A stretch of DNA of 64,000 nucleotides. Source: Paenibacillus aceris. Its GTDB lineage: Bacteria > Bacillota > Bacilli > Paenibacillales > NBRC-103111. Position 1 is the first letter of the stretch; every line of letters starts with the position of its first letter. Of the stretch, positions 25,580 to 34,416 are shown piece after piece. The stretch covers positions 186,001 to 250,000 of the forward strand of contig NZ_JAGGKV010000008.1 of assembly GCF_017874035.1 (NCBI RefSeq), written 5' to 3'. Both the position numbers and the translations under genes were made by a program. Under the pieces are notes generated by a model that was given only the letters and a program-made list of their open reading frames with translations, had not been told where the DNA came from and did not search any database.

Positions 25580-26401
25580 TTACGGTACTTGAATAACAAA
25601 TGGGACCGTAAATACTTTACCATTTTGCTGAAATTGTCCCCAAATCTTATACACGCCACTATGCGGGAATGTTGTCATAAACTTAGCATCCGGTCCCGAT
25701 GCCTTCTCATCTGTCGGATGCACGTGAAGATAATTTTCTGCATCTTGGGTTAAGATCACAACGTGGCCAACTGCCCCGAGGTAAGGTTGGAGATCGGTTA
25801 CTGGCTGTTTGGTTTGAGCATCTTTAATCGTAAAGGTTAAGTTCAGTTCCATGTTCGCCATAAGGTGATCAAATGAAAGTGTGACTTCCTTATTATCTAC
25901 CACTTTTGTTAGAGTTGCATCTGGCTCAATGGCCTTTGGCGCCGATGCGCTACCTTGCACCGAAATCCACTGACTCTTACTCATTGCTCCCATTCCGGTT
26001 GGAGTAATATCCGCAATCACTTTAAACTCGCCTGAAGTCGGAAATTGTGTAGTGACGGTAAATTCGCCGTTTCCTTTATAATCAGGGTGAATGTGGTTAA
26101 AGATCGACAAATCCTTGCTTACAATAATAAAATGCATCTGTTTTTCATGAACAGTATCGAACTTGTCTATCGCTTTACCGTCTTTGGACTGTATCTTAAT
26201 CATAATAGTCGTATCTTGGTTTGGCATTATTTTATCCGTAGAGGGCTTGAAAACGGCTTGGACATTCTCTGCTTGATTGGAACCTGCTTCTTGGGCCATC
26301 TTACTATGATCCATCTCCTCCACCTTGGATCCTGATCCTGATTTTCCGCAAGCTGTTAGAATCAAAGCTGTAAGTAAAATTGAAATTACTATTTTTTGCA
26401 T
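25580..26401 (-). CDS. His-rich lipoprotein, YtkA/FixH-like
   Basis: The 273-residue protein has a lipobox (ALILTACGK, Cys18) and two similar Ig-like/YtkA-type halves. Each half has His-containing strands: VHEKQMHFIIVSKDL with IFNHIHPDY in the first, GHVVILTQDAENYLHVHP in the second. Such motifs, with an N-terminal MDHSKM stretch, are common in extracellular copper-handling proteins. It lies 100 bases downstream of a two-component system, suggesting that it is made or regulated with it. Metal binding is inferred. AGGAGG precedes the ATG by ten bases. Confidence 0.75.
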   Translation of the reverse strand: MQKIVISILLTALILTACGKSGSGSKVEEMDHSKMAQEAGSNQAENVQAVFKPSTDKIMPNQDTTIMIKIQSKDGKAIDKFDTVHEKQMHFIIVSKDLSIFNHIHPDYKGNGEFTVTTQFPTSGEFKVIADITPTGMGAMSKSQWISVQGSASAPKAIEPDATLTKVVDNKEVTLSFDHLMANMELNLTFTIKDAQTKQPVTDLQPYLGAVGHVVILTQDAENYLHVHPTDEKASGPDAKFMTTFPHSGVYKIWGQFQQNGKVFTVPFVIQVP

Positions 26402-26426
26402 GTCATTAGTTCCTCCTATTGGAAAT

Positions 26427-26445
26427 CTTTAATTTGAAATTAAAG
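26427..26445. promoter_or_regulatory. Perfect AT-rich palindrome upstream of the lipoprotein gene
   Basis: CTTTAATTT and AAATTAAAG flank a single central base, about 26 bases upstream of the lipoprotein start. It could be a regulator site or a weak attenuator between kinase and lipoprotein genes. Confidence 0.4.
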
Positions 26446-26500
26446 CAACACCTCTTGTTTACATTTATTTTAAAGGATACTTGTGTAGATCTTGTGTAGA

Positions 26501-27580
26501 TTACTCTTTGTAAATGTTAAAATTCACAACGACTTCAGTTCCTTGCCCTTCTTTACTTTTAATTTGAATTTCTCCTTCATGAGCATCAACAATTGCTTTT
26601 ACAATCGATAAACCAATGCCGGCTCCGCCTGTTTTACGACTTCGCGATTTCTCCCCTCTATAAAACCTTTCGAATACGTAGGGTAGCTCACTTGCCTTGA
26701 TCCCGCTGCCTGTATCTGCAACGCCAATAACTACTTTGTTCTGTTCTTCTTTCATCCATATCTTTATGTGTCCACCTTTTGCAGTAAACTTAAGGGCATT
26801 AGACAATAAATTTGTCATGATTTGACCAAATCTTTGCCGATCGATCTCCACGAATACAGACGGACCCTCAACAAATTCCAAATGTACCCCCTTTTGAACA
26901 AAGGCAGCTTTCGAAGCTTCTACACATTGTTTAATGGCTAGGGAAACATCTTGGTGTCTCTTTTGAAGCTTAAAATTCGGCGACTCTACTTCCGATAATT
27001 GTTCTAAATCACCGACAAGGAACCGGAGTCTCTCAATTTCCTCGTAACACGATTCTAAGCGTTCTGGAGTTGGCGTCCAAACGCCGTCAATCATCGCTTC
27101 CATATGGCTCTTAAGTGTCGCAAGCGGTGTTCTTAATTCATGAGCCACATCTGCTGTCATCGTTTTGCGTAACTGTTCTTGCTTCAGAAGTTGTTCGGCG
27201 AGATGATTAAGCGAACCGCCTAGATCGGCGAGCTCATCATTGCCTATCACTGTGGATCTCGCATTTAGCTCGCCTTTCGCCATACGCTCCGCAACTTTTT
27301 TCATGTGAATTAACGGAGCTGTTATCCGTTTAGCGACAAAGAGACTTAACAATACCGAAAGCAGAATGCCCAGGATAGCGGACCATAGAACAGACTGCAC
27401 TAAGGCCTGCTCAAAATGCGTATCAAACGTCGGGGAACTCAGATTCATATCCTTCGCTTGATGTTGATACAACGAGAAGTGGTAATGAGTCTCCACGATA
27501 AACGCAATGGTTGAGATGAGTAAAACACCGGAGGCAATGCCAATAAATGCGAATGCGATTCGGGCATATAACCCTTTCAT
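26501..27580 (-). CDS. Sensor histidine kinase (BaeS-like)
   Basis: The 359-residue kinase has two membrane helices (about 7-28 and 62-83) around a short extracellular loop, a HAMP segment (RITAPLIHMKKVAERMAKGEL), the phosphoacceptor DVAHELRTPLATLKSH (His near residue 148) and an HATPase domain with N (QIMTNLLSNALKF), G1 (GVADTGSGI) and G2 (GGAGIGLSI) boxes. It overlaps the response-regulator gene by four bases (ATGA). The small sensor loop and the His-rich lipoprotein downstream suggest an envelope or metal signal, which is an inference. Confidence 0.9.
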   Translation of the reverse strand: MKGLYARIAFAFIGIASGVLLISTIAFIVETHYHFSLYQHQAKDMNLSSPTFDTHFEQALVQSVLWSAILGILLSVLLSLFVAKRITAPLIHMKKVAERMAKGELNARSTVIGNDELADLGGSLNHLAEQLLKQEQLRKTMTADVAHELRTPLATLKSHMEAMIDGVWTPTPERLESCYEEIERLRFLVGDLEQLSEVESPNFKLQKRHQDVSLAIKQCVEASKAAFVQKGVHLEFVEGPSVFVEIDRQRFGQIMTNLLSNALKFTAKGGHIKIWMKEEQNKVVIGVADTGSGIKASELPYVFERFYRGEKSRSRKTGGAGIGLSIVKAIVDAHEGEIQIKSKEGQGTEVVVNFNIYKE

Positions 27581-28272
27581 AAAGCGTCGCCACCTTTAAA
27601 CTGATAACCTACGGAAAAGATGGTCACAATGTATTGCGGCTTTTTAGGATCAGACTCTATCTTTTGCCGAAGATTTTTTACATGCTGGTCAATGGAACGA
27701 GCGTCTCCTTCAAAATCAAATCCGAGCACTTTCTCAATTAACTGTTCCCTCGTAAATGTTCGGTTCGGATGACGCGCCATTATTAGCAGTAACTTATATT
27801 CATTGGGAGTTAGATTTACCAAATTACCTTTTTTGTAAACTTCATGTCTGGACGGTTGAATGCTAAGGTCGTCACTTTGAAACGAGATCGTTTCAGCTAA
27901 AAGCGTATCATCCTGTGCGCGACGCATGATGGCTTTTACTCTTGCTGTTAATTCGCGAGGACTAAATGGCTTAACGACATAATCATCGGCACCAAGCGTT
28001 AATCCTTGCACGCGGTCGTCTTCGGATACTTTCGCAGTTAGCATAATGACAGGTACCGGCGAAAACTGACGTATCCCTTTGCAAACATTTTCTCCGGACA
28101 TATCCGGTAGCATTAAATCCAAAATGATAAGGTCAATATTTCCCCTTCGAACCCATTCAAGCGCTTTAATCCCGGTTCCCGCTTCAACCGTTTGATAACC
28201 TTCGGATTGCAAATAGGAAACAACAACTTCACGAATCTTTTCTTCATCATCAACGATTAAAATTGTTTTCAT
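27577..28272 (-). CDS. OmpR-family response regulator
   Basis: The 231-residue regulator has a receiver domain with acidic pocket DDEE (8-11), phosphoacceptor Asp in LIILDLMLPDMSG (Asp52), Thr in MLTAK and Lys in VVKPFSPREL, and a winged-helix DNA-binding domain (LTPNEYKLLLIMARHPNRTFTREQLIEKVLG region, ending DQHVKNLRQKIE). It is the first gene of the operon and is coupled to the kinase by a four-base overlap. Confidence 0.92.
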   Translation of the reverse strand: MKTILIVDDEEKIREVVVSYLQSEGYQTVEAGTGIKALEWVRRGNIDLIILDLMLPDMSGENVCKGIRQFSPVPVIMLTAKVSEDDRVQGLTLGADDYVVKPFSPRELTARVKAIMRRAQDDTLLAETISFQSDDLSIQPSRHEVYKKGNLVNLTPNEYKLLLIMARHPNRTFTREQLIEKVLGFDFEGDARSIDQHVKNLRQKIESDPKKPQYIVTIFSVGYQFKGGDAL

Positions 28273-28454
28273 AGATTATTTGACCCCCCAACATACTATA
28301 AAAGTCATTTGCTCGAATTATAGGGACGTTTACCACCATAATATACCATCTATTCGTTTAAGGTTAAAAATTATTGCTATCAAAGGATGACAATTTGCTA
28401 AAATGGGAGTATCGTTCAAGTGAGAGGTTGACCACGGAAAAAGGAGTGTTCAAG

Positions 28455-30203
28455 ATGGGTTTTATGAAGAAGTATGTCAGCAAGCACTGGAAGTTATTTC
28501 TGGTTGCTGTCTTTTTCGTTACGTTGGAAGCGTTTGCAGATTTACTTCAACCGACGATCATGTCCCACATTTTGGACGTAGGAGTCGCGGAGAAACGGCT
28601 CGATTATGTGCTCCGCATGGGTGGTTTGATGCTGATCATCACCGCTTTAGGGGCTGTTGCAGCATCGCTTCGCAACATTGTGGCGAGTCATGTTTCGCAG
28701 AAATTCGGAACGGAACTTAGAGCGGATTTGTTTGAAAAAATCCAATCGCTCTCGTTCACGAATATCGAGCAATTCGAACGCGCCTCGTTAATTACAAGGT
28801 TAACGAATGATGTGACACAGGTGCAAAATTTTGTAAATGGTCTAATGCGCATTTTTGTAAAAGCCCCCCTTCTCTGTATAGGGAGTTTGATTATGGCTGT
28901 GCGGCTCAACCCCCATCTGGCCGTCGTGCTGCTCGTTGTGGTTCCAATCGTCGGTGTGCTTGTCGCATTGAACCTGAAAGTCGGATTTGCTCGATTCGTG
29001 GGCGTGCAAAAGGCGCTGGATGGCGTCAATCGGGTCATGCGGGAATATTTGTCCGGCGTTCGTGTCGTCAAGGCTTTCAATCGCTTCGACCATGAAGCGG
29101 ATAAGTTTCAGCAAGCAAACACTGATTATCAGTACCAATCGATTCAGGTGACGAGGCTGCTGGCTATCTTTAACCCCTCTATCCTGTTGACGGTTAATTT
29201 CGGGATCGTAGCGGTGCTTTGGCTTGGCGCCTCGCGGGTTAATCACCAACAGATGCAAGTCGGGCATATCGTCGCATTCGTCAACTACATGACGCAAATT
29301 TTGTTTGCGTTGATGACCATTTCCATGGTGTTTAATATGTTCGTTCGGGCGAAAGCTTCCTCCAATCGGATCGGTGAAGTTTTCAGTCAAGTGGATGGGA
29401 TGACGTGGGACGACGCTGCGAAACTGCCGGCTCATCGTCCTGGAGGCCGCATTGACTTCGAGAACGTTACGTTTTCCTATGAAGGAGCTTCAGGAGAACC
29501 TAATCTCAAAAATATCAACTTGTCGTGCCTTCCCGGCGAAACGATAGGCATCATCGGGTCCACAGGCTCCGGTAAAAGCAGTCTCGTTAGTCTCGTCCCC
29601 CGCTTCTATGATCCGAGCTCCGGCACAATCATCGTGGATGGTGTGGACATTCGTTTACTCGATCCTGCCAAGCTGCGCGATCGCATTGCCATCGTGCCGC
29701 AGAAAACGGTTCTGTTTAGCGGCACAATCGAAGAAAATTTGCGTTGGGGCAATGAAAATGCAACGCGGGATGAGATTGCGCACGCCGCGAATATGGCAGA
29801 AGCGGATAGCTTTATTACTGCGTTTCCCGAAGGATATGAAACCAAGCTTGGTCAGCGGGGCGTGAACCTCTCCGGTGGTCAGAAGCAGCGGCTGTCGATT
29901 GCCCGCGCACTCGTTCGGAAGCCGGACATTCTGATTCTCGATGATTGTACTAGCGCACTGGACACCGCCACTGAGACGAAAATTAAACAATCGCTTAAGC
30001 AATTCGCATCTGGTGTCACTTGTTTGATCATTGCGCAGCGCATTACCTCTGTCATGGATGCGGATAAAATTGTTGTAATGGACGACGGTGAAATTGTCGG
30101 CATCGGCACCCATGAGATGTTAATGAAGAACTGCCGCGTCTATGTGGAAATTTTCCAATCCCAATTTGGAAAGGAGCTGCCTCATCATGTCAAAGCCGAA
30201 TGA
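28455..30203 (+). CDS. ABC exporter subunit with degenerate nucleotide site
   Basis: About 582 residues: a six-helix exporter domain (about 1-310) and an ATPase domain with Walker A GSTGSGKSS, signature LSGGQKQRLS and Walker B LILDDCTSALD. The catalytic Glu after Walker B is Asp, and the switch His is Gln (IIAQRI). These changes mark the non-hydrolysing site in heterodimeric exporters such as BmrCD, LmrCD and TM287/288. It pairs with the next gene, which has a canonical site. ATG at 28455 has AAGGAG eight bases upstream; a longer upstream frame lacks a site. Likely exports drugs or lipids. Confidence 0.9.
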   Translation: MGFMKKYVSKHWKLFLVAVFFVTLEAFADLLQPTIMSHILDVGVAEKRLDYVLRMGGLMLIITALGAVAASLRNIVASHVSQKFGTELRADLFEKIQSLSFTNIEQFERASLITRLTNDVTQVQNFVNGLMRIFVKAPLLCIGSLIMAVRLNPHLAVVLLVVVPIVGVLVALNLKVGFARFVGVQKALDGVNRVMREYLSGVRVVKAFNRFDHEADKFQQANTDYQYQSIQVTRLLAIFNPSILLTVNFGIVAVLWLGASRVNHQQMQVGHIVAFVNYMTQILFALMTISMVFNMFVRAKASSNRIGEVFSQVDGMTWDDAAKLPAHRPGGRIDFENVTFSYEGASGEPNLKNINLSCLPGETIGIIGSTGSGKSSLVSLVPRFYDPSSGTIIVDGVDIRLLDPAKLRDRIAIVPQKTVLFSGTIEENLRWGNENATRDEIAHAANMAEADSFITAFPEGYETKLGQRGVNLSGGQKQRLSIARALVRKPDILILDDCTSALDTATETKIKQSLKQFASGVTCLIIAQRITSVMDADKIVVMDDGEIVGIGTHEMLMKNCRVYVEIFQSQFGKELPHHVKAE

Positions 30204-32037
30204 AGGATCGCGTCAACAAACCCCTGACGTCCCGATGATCACAGGCCCCCTTGCCCGGGGTGGGCGCGCTCCTGCCGTGAAGCCCAAAAATTTTAAAGGC
30301 ACCTTACGCCGCCTTTGGTCCTATATCGGTACAGAACGAAAATGGCTGACAATCGTTTTTCTGTTCATTTTAGCGGACTCTGCTTTAACGTTGGCTGGCC
30401 CTTATCTCATTGGTGTTGCCGTTGACGCGATGGCGGGCAGCCAGGTTAACTATAGCATCCTCGATGTGACGATGATTGTTCTGATTTCTACGTACATCGC
30501 TGATGGTGGGCTTACGTTCCTGCAGAGCTGGGTCATGGCCGGGCTAGCGCAGCGTATCGTGAAGAGGCTCCGGCAAACGATGTTCGCAAAACTGCAAAAG
30601 TTGCCGCTTGCTTTTTTCGACGGTCGCTCGCATGGAGATATTATGAGCCGGCTGTCGAATGATATTGACAACGTGAGCAACTCGATCTCGCAATCGACAA
30701 CGCAGTTGATGGCGGGTTCAATTGCCATCGTCGGCTCATTAGTCATGATGCTGATACTAAGCCCCACCCTGACATTGGCAAGCCTCATTACCGTTCCGCT
30801 CGTATTCTTACTGGCAAGAACGATTACCAAGCGTACAAGCGTGTTATTCAAAGACCAACAGGCACAGCTCGGCAAGCTGAACGGTCATATTGAGGAAACG
30901 ATTTCCGGACTTCTCGTTGTCAAAGCATTTAATCGCGAGAAGAAAGCTATCGATGAATTCAATAGCGTGAACAGTCGATTGTATGAGGTTGGCTTAAAGG
31001 CGCAAATCTGGTCCGGCTTTCTGATGCCGCTCCTTAGCGTCATCAATAATATCGGTTTTTCCGCTGTCGCAATTGTCGGTGGCGTGCTCGCCGTCAAGGG
31101 TCACATCACAGTAGGAGTCATCGCAAGCTTCCTGAGCTATTCGCGCCAATTTGTGAGACCCCTTAACGATATCGCGAACACATATAACGTTCTACAGTCT
31201 GGCGTTGCTGGAGCAGAACGTGCCTTTGAGGTGTTGGATGAAGCCGAGGAAGTCGAGGATGAACCTGGCGCTGTTGAGCTGCAGAAGCCCATCGGACATG
31301 TCACCTTCCAGGATGTAACCTTTGGTTATCGACCGGATATGCCGATTCTCAAACAGGTCAGCTTTGAAGCTCCGGCAGGCAGCAGCCTGGCGCTCGTCGG
31401 ACCTACAGGCGCAGGCAAAACGACGATCGTTAATCTAGTGACCCGCTTCTATGATGCGATAAGCGGTACGATCTTGATTGACGGAAGGGATATCAAATCC
31501 TATACCCGCGACAGTTTGCGCCGCAGCTTCGGAATCGTGCTGCAGGATACGTATTTGTTCTCCGGCACGATAAAGGAGAACATCAAATACGGCAAGCCTG
31601 ATGCGACGGATGCGGAAGTGATTGCAGCGGCTAAGCTCGCGAATGCTGACGCCTTCATCAGCCGGTTGCCCAAACATTACGATACGCCGCTCTCTGAGAA
31701 CGGCGGGAATTTAAGTCAAGGTCAGCGCCAATTACTTGCGATTGCACGCGTCATTTTGGCTGATCCTTCCATTCTTATTCTGGATGAAGCGACGAGCAGC
31801 ATTGATACACGGACGGAACGGCATATACAGGAAGCCCTTCTCTCCATCATGAAAGGGCGCACAAGCTTTATCATTGCGCATCGGTTAAATACGATTCGGG
31901 ATGCCGATACGATTATGGTCATTGACCGTGGGGAGATCGCCGAGCAAGGGAATCACAGCTCTCTAATGAGCCAAGACGGCACGTATTCCCGGATGTTTTC
32001 CAATCAATTTAAAAATCTCGAAAGCACCCTCGAATAA
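30187..32037 (+). CDS. ABC exporter subunit with canonical nucleotide site
   Basis: About 616 residues: an N-terminal extension with Pro/Gly/Arg, six membrane helices, then an ATPase domain with Walker A GPTGAGKTT, signature LSQGQRQLLA, Walker B LILDEATSSID (catalytic Glu present) and switch His in IIAHRL. This is the hydrolysing half of a heterodimeric exporter with the preceding gene. The start lies inside the upstream gene (17-base overlap) with GGAAAGGAG ten bases before it, so translation is coupled. A hairpin terminator follows. Confidence 0.9.
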   Translation: MSKPNEGSRQQTPDVPMITGPLARGGRAPAVKPKNFKGTLRRLWSYIGTERKWLTIVFLFILADSALTLAGPYLIGVAVDAMAGSQVNYSILDVTMIVLISTYIADGGLTFLQSWVMAGLAQRIVKRLRQTMFAKLQKLPLAFFDGRSHGDIMSRLSNDIDNVSNSISQSTTQLMAGSIAIVGSLVMMLILSPTLTLASLITVPLVFLLARTITKRTSVLFKDQQAQLGKLNGHIEETISGLLVVKAFNREKKAIDEFNSVNSRLYEVGLKAQIWSGFLMPLLSVINNIGFSAVAIVGGVLAVKGHITVGVIASFLSYSRQFVRPLNDIANTYNVLQSGVAGAERAFEVLDEAEEVEDEPGAVELQKPIGHVTFQDVTFGYRPDMPILKQVSFEAPAGSSLALVGPTGAGKTTIVNLVTRFYDAISGTILIDGRDIKSYTRDSLRRSFGIVLQDTYLFSGTIKENIKYGKPDATDAEVIAAAKLANADAFISRLPKHYDTPLSENGGNLSQGQRQLLAIARVILADPSILILDEATSSIDTRTERHIQEALLSIMKGRTSFIIAHRLNTIRDADTIMVIDRGEIAEQGNHSSLMSQDGTYSRMFSNQFKNLESTLE

Positions 32038-32048
32038 ACGTACACCAT

Positions 32049-32078
32049 AGCCCCGGCATGCTTGACATGCTGGGGTTA
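32049..32078 (+). terminator. Hairpin after the ABC exporter operon
   Basis: AGCCCCGGCATG pairs with CATGCTGGGGTT around CTTGA (one mismatch). The following TTATTCGTTTG is moderately T-rich. Confidence 0.65.
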
Positions 32079-32102
32079 TTCGTTTGTGCTGACCACGCTC
32101 TA

Positions 32103-32420
32103 TCAGCTTGAAGTTAATCTTAATCCCGCTACCCCAATCAAAATGAAAACGAGGGATAACAATTGCATACGAGTAAATTTTTCTTTAAACAAGCATACAC
32201 CTGCGATTGTAATTCCTACACTGCCTATACCCGTCCATACGGCGTAAGCGACGCCTGCGGACAAGGTCTGCATCGCTTTTGACAAGCAGTAGAACGAAAA
32301 TAAGAATCCAACCACAACAACGAAGATAGGCCATTTCTTCCTTGTGCCATCTATGTGTTTCATTGCAATAACTGCAATTACTTCTTCAATACCGGCAAGC
32401 ACTAAATAACCCCAAACCAT
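32103..32420 (-). CDS. SMR-family multidrug/guanidinium transporter subunit
   Basis: The 105-residue protein has four membrane helices, the essential helix-1 Glu (AGIEEVIAV, near residue 12-13) and the helix-3 motif GVAYAVWTGIGSVG of the SMR/Gdx family. Its start base overlaps the upstream paralogue's stop, so the two are translated together and probably form a heterodimer like YkkCD or EbrAB. The substrate could be a quaternary ammonium compound or guanidinium. Unlike ykkCD, a TetR gene rather than a guanidine riboswitch lies upstream. Confidence 0.88.
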   Translation of the reverse strand: MVWGYLVLAGIEEVIAVIAMKHIDGTRKKWPIFVVVVGFLFSFYCLSKAMQTLSAGVAYAVWTGIGSVGITIAGVCLFKEKFTRMQLLSLVFILIGVAGLRLTSS

Positions 32421-32755
32421 TAGGAATCACCACTCGTTTCTTTCTTATCGTCTTTCGTAAAAGCTTTCATACCGATAACTCCCACAATCAATAGCATTAA
32501 AAACAATATTTGCATTGCCGATAATGGCTCTCCGAGCATGATACCGACCAGATAAGTGCCGACTGCTCCAATCCCGACAAAAACCGTATAAGCGGCTGCG
32601 ACGGGAATTTTTCGATAAGAATAAATCAACAGTCCAAAACTAACAGCAATCAATACAAATGTTACTATCCATTCCAATGCTGTAGAAGCATGCTTTAAAT
32701 TGGATGCCCATATAACTTCAAGAATCCCAGCGATAAATACAGTTAACCATTTCAT
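32420..32755 (-). CDS. SMR-family transporter subunit (first of pair)
   Basis: The 111-residue protein has four membrane helices, the proton/substrate-coupling Glu in AGILEVIWASNLKH (Glu13) and a helix-3 AAAYTVFVGIGAVGTY motif. It has a short hydrophilic tail (KDDKKETSGDS), as usual for the longer partner of paired SMR proteins. It lies about 100 bases downstream of a TetR gene, with a near-perfect copy of the TetR operator in the gap. Confidence 0.88.
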   Translation of the reverse strand: MKWLTVFIAGILEVIWASNLKHASTALEWIVTFVLIAVSFGLLIYSYRKIPVAAAYTVFVGIGAVGTYLVGIMLGEPLSAMQILFLMLLIVGVIGMKAFTKDDKKETSGDS

Positions 32756-32782
32756 AATAATTTCCCTTCTTCAAAAAAATGA

Positions 32783-32797
32783 ATGAACGTCAGTCAT
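32783..32797. promoter_or_regulatory. TetR operator copy before the SMR pair
   Basis: ATGAACGTCAGTCAT differs at two positions from the perfect palindrome upstream of the TetR gene, and flanking bases (TGAATGA...CATTTTA) match too. It lies 28 bases before the first SMR start. Confidence 0.65.
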
Positions 32798-32857
32798 TTT
32801 ATTTACTTTAAAAATGGCGCTTTATTTTGCGCCATGAGGAGACCATCCATTATGCAG

Positions 32858-33439
32858 TTAGCTGCCTAATGATCTTTGCAAAAATGTATAGACTTCGGTC
32901 TTATAAACTTCTAAAGTATCATTTTGCTCTTGTCCAATATAAAAGCGCTCTGCCGCATTTTCCACCAAATTAATGACCATTCTGGCAGTCCAATTGACAT
33001 GCATACGGCTAGTGAGCTCATTGCTGGCTATTCCTTTTTTCAAAATGCTTTCAAACCAGTCATAGTAAGGCTGATAGATTGCTTCCCATTTCTCCATGGA
33101 GTGATCGATTGCCAAACCCGAATAGCAAAGAACGATCACATCTTTATAAGCATCCGTAATGTGGAATGTCTCATCTATAAAAATCTCGAGGAGGCGCCAA
33201 AAGCTTGTCTCACCGGCAACTTTTTTCTTAATCGTATCGAGGGTCGTAGTTAAGAGATTGTCGGCGATGGCTGGTATTAACGCATTTTTCGATTGAAAAT
33301 ACAAATAAAATGTGCCTTGTGCGACTCCAGCCTGTTTAACAATTTCCGATATTGACGTTTTTTCAAGCCCTTTAATTGAAATGATTTCAATCGCTGCATG
33401 TAAAATTTTTGTATATTTACTATCAAGGTCTTTTGTCAT
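32858..33439 (-). CDS. TetR family repressor of the first SMR pair
   Basis: About 193 residues. The N-terminal helix-turn-helix reads TSISEIVKQAGVAQGTFYLYFQSKNAL (about 28-54; SISEIVKQAG and GTFYLYF are the clearest parts). The rest is an all-helical ligand domain. ATG at 33439 has GGGAGG upstream; the frame extends to 33481 but that stretch contains the operator. A perfect palindrome lies just upstream and a near copy before the SMR genes, implying autorepression and drug-inducible export. Confidence 0.88.
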   Translation of the reverse strand: MTKDLDSKYTKILHAAIEIISIKGLEKTSISEIVKQAGVAQGTFYLYFQSKNALIPAIADNLLTTTLDTIKKKVAGETSFWRLLEIFIDETFHITDAYKDVIVLCYSGLAIDHSMEKWEAIYQPYYDWFESILKKGIASNELTSRMHVNWTARMVINLVENAAERFYIGQEQNDTLEVYKTEVYTFLQRSLGS

Positions 33440-33466
33440 CGCTGCCTCCCTCCCCGCTTCACATGA

Positions 33467-33481
33467 ATGACTGTCAGTCAT
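33467..33481. promoter_or_regulatory. TetR operator palindrome
   Basis: ATGACTG-T-CAGTCAT is a perfect 15-bp palindrome 28 bases upstream of the TetR start. Its near copy lies before the SMR genes at 32783-32797. Confidence 0.7.
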
Positions 33482-33541
33482 TTTAACACACTTGTAGTTT
33501 TACCGTCAACAGCCACAAACCTTGCAGCTAATCGAACCTAT

Positions 33542-34360
33542 TTATTCCATAAGGTAAGCTATAATCTCTGCATTCTTACATTGCAGGGAGCTTGACACAT
33601 CGTCACGATCTGAAATCAATCTAAAAAAATAAGTATCAACTTGGTCCTGAAACAAATGATATCGCAGTATGCTCGTATCACTTCCAAGTTTTGATAAGAT
33701 CTCTTCATAAAATTGTCCCTGAGTCATCTTATCGACAGAACCTAAATGAAATATCCCTTTTAGGTCTTTTTCAATTATGAACCGCAGCTGCTTGGCTAAT
33801 AGCACATCTGAAAGATTGCTGCATACTAGGTTGCTGTAAACATCTATCATTTTATTATTTCTGATACTTTCTTTGATTATGTTCCATCTTGGAGAATCCT
33901 TCCCCCATATCGCTGGGATTCTGATCGTCATCACTTTGTCATTTAAAATTTCTTTTAGCATGTTTTCACATTCAATTTTGAATTTTCCATAGTCCGATTC
34001 GGAAACAGGTAGATCGGATTCTGTGTGGGGCTTTGAATAATCCCCATCAAATACATTTGTGGTAGAAAAGTAATATAGACGGCTTTTATAATTTACTAAT
34101 TCCATAGCTAATGCTTTATGAAACTTGAACTGTTGATCAAACTCTCCCCTAAGACAAGAAATCACAATGTCGGGTTTTATCGAACGTATCATTTCCGTCA
34201 TTTTATCGATTTCCTGAAGTTCCAATTTGCTTTGCTTCTCATCAGGGAGACTAGTTAATGAAGTCGAATAGGTCCCGAATAGGTCAAATCCACTTCTAAA
34301 TTCTTCGATTAAAGCTCTCCCGACAAGACCGCTTGCACCAAATATTAGTATCTTTTGCAT
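33542..34360 (-). CDS. NAD(P)-dependent epimerase/reductase, RmlD-like
   Basis: The 272-residue protein starts with a Rossmann motif ILIFGASGLVGRAL and keeps an extended-SDR layout: STTNVFDGDY (about 98-107) followed by the catalytic Y-x3-K in SDYGKFKIECE, and IRIPAIWG. It resembles RmlD-type dTDP-4-dehydrorhamnose reductases, though no other rhamnose pathway gene is nearby, so another sugar-nucleotide or ketone substrate is possible. GGGAG lies upstream of the ATG. It is 56 bases from the FGE-like gene on the same strand. Confidence 0.78.
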   Translation of the reverse strand: MQKILIFGASGLVGRALIEEFRSGFDLFGTYSTSLTSLPDEKQSKLELQEIDKMTEMIRSIKPDIVISCLRGEFDQQFKFHKALAMELVNYKSRLYYFSTTNVFDGDYSKPHTESDLPVSESDYGKFKIECENMLKEILNDKVMTIRIPAIWGKDSPRWNIIKESIRNNKMIDVYSNLVCSNLSDVLLAKQLRFIIEKDLKGIFHLGSVDKMTQGQFYEEILSKLGSDTSILRYHLFQDQVDTYFFRLISDRDDVSSSLQCKNAEIIAYLME

Positions 34361-34416
34361 GCTGCTCCCACCAATCTGAATATCTTGTAATCAAGCTCTC
34401 GTTTCCAGTTATCAAC

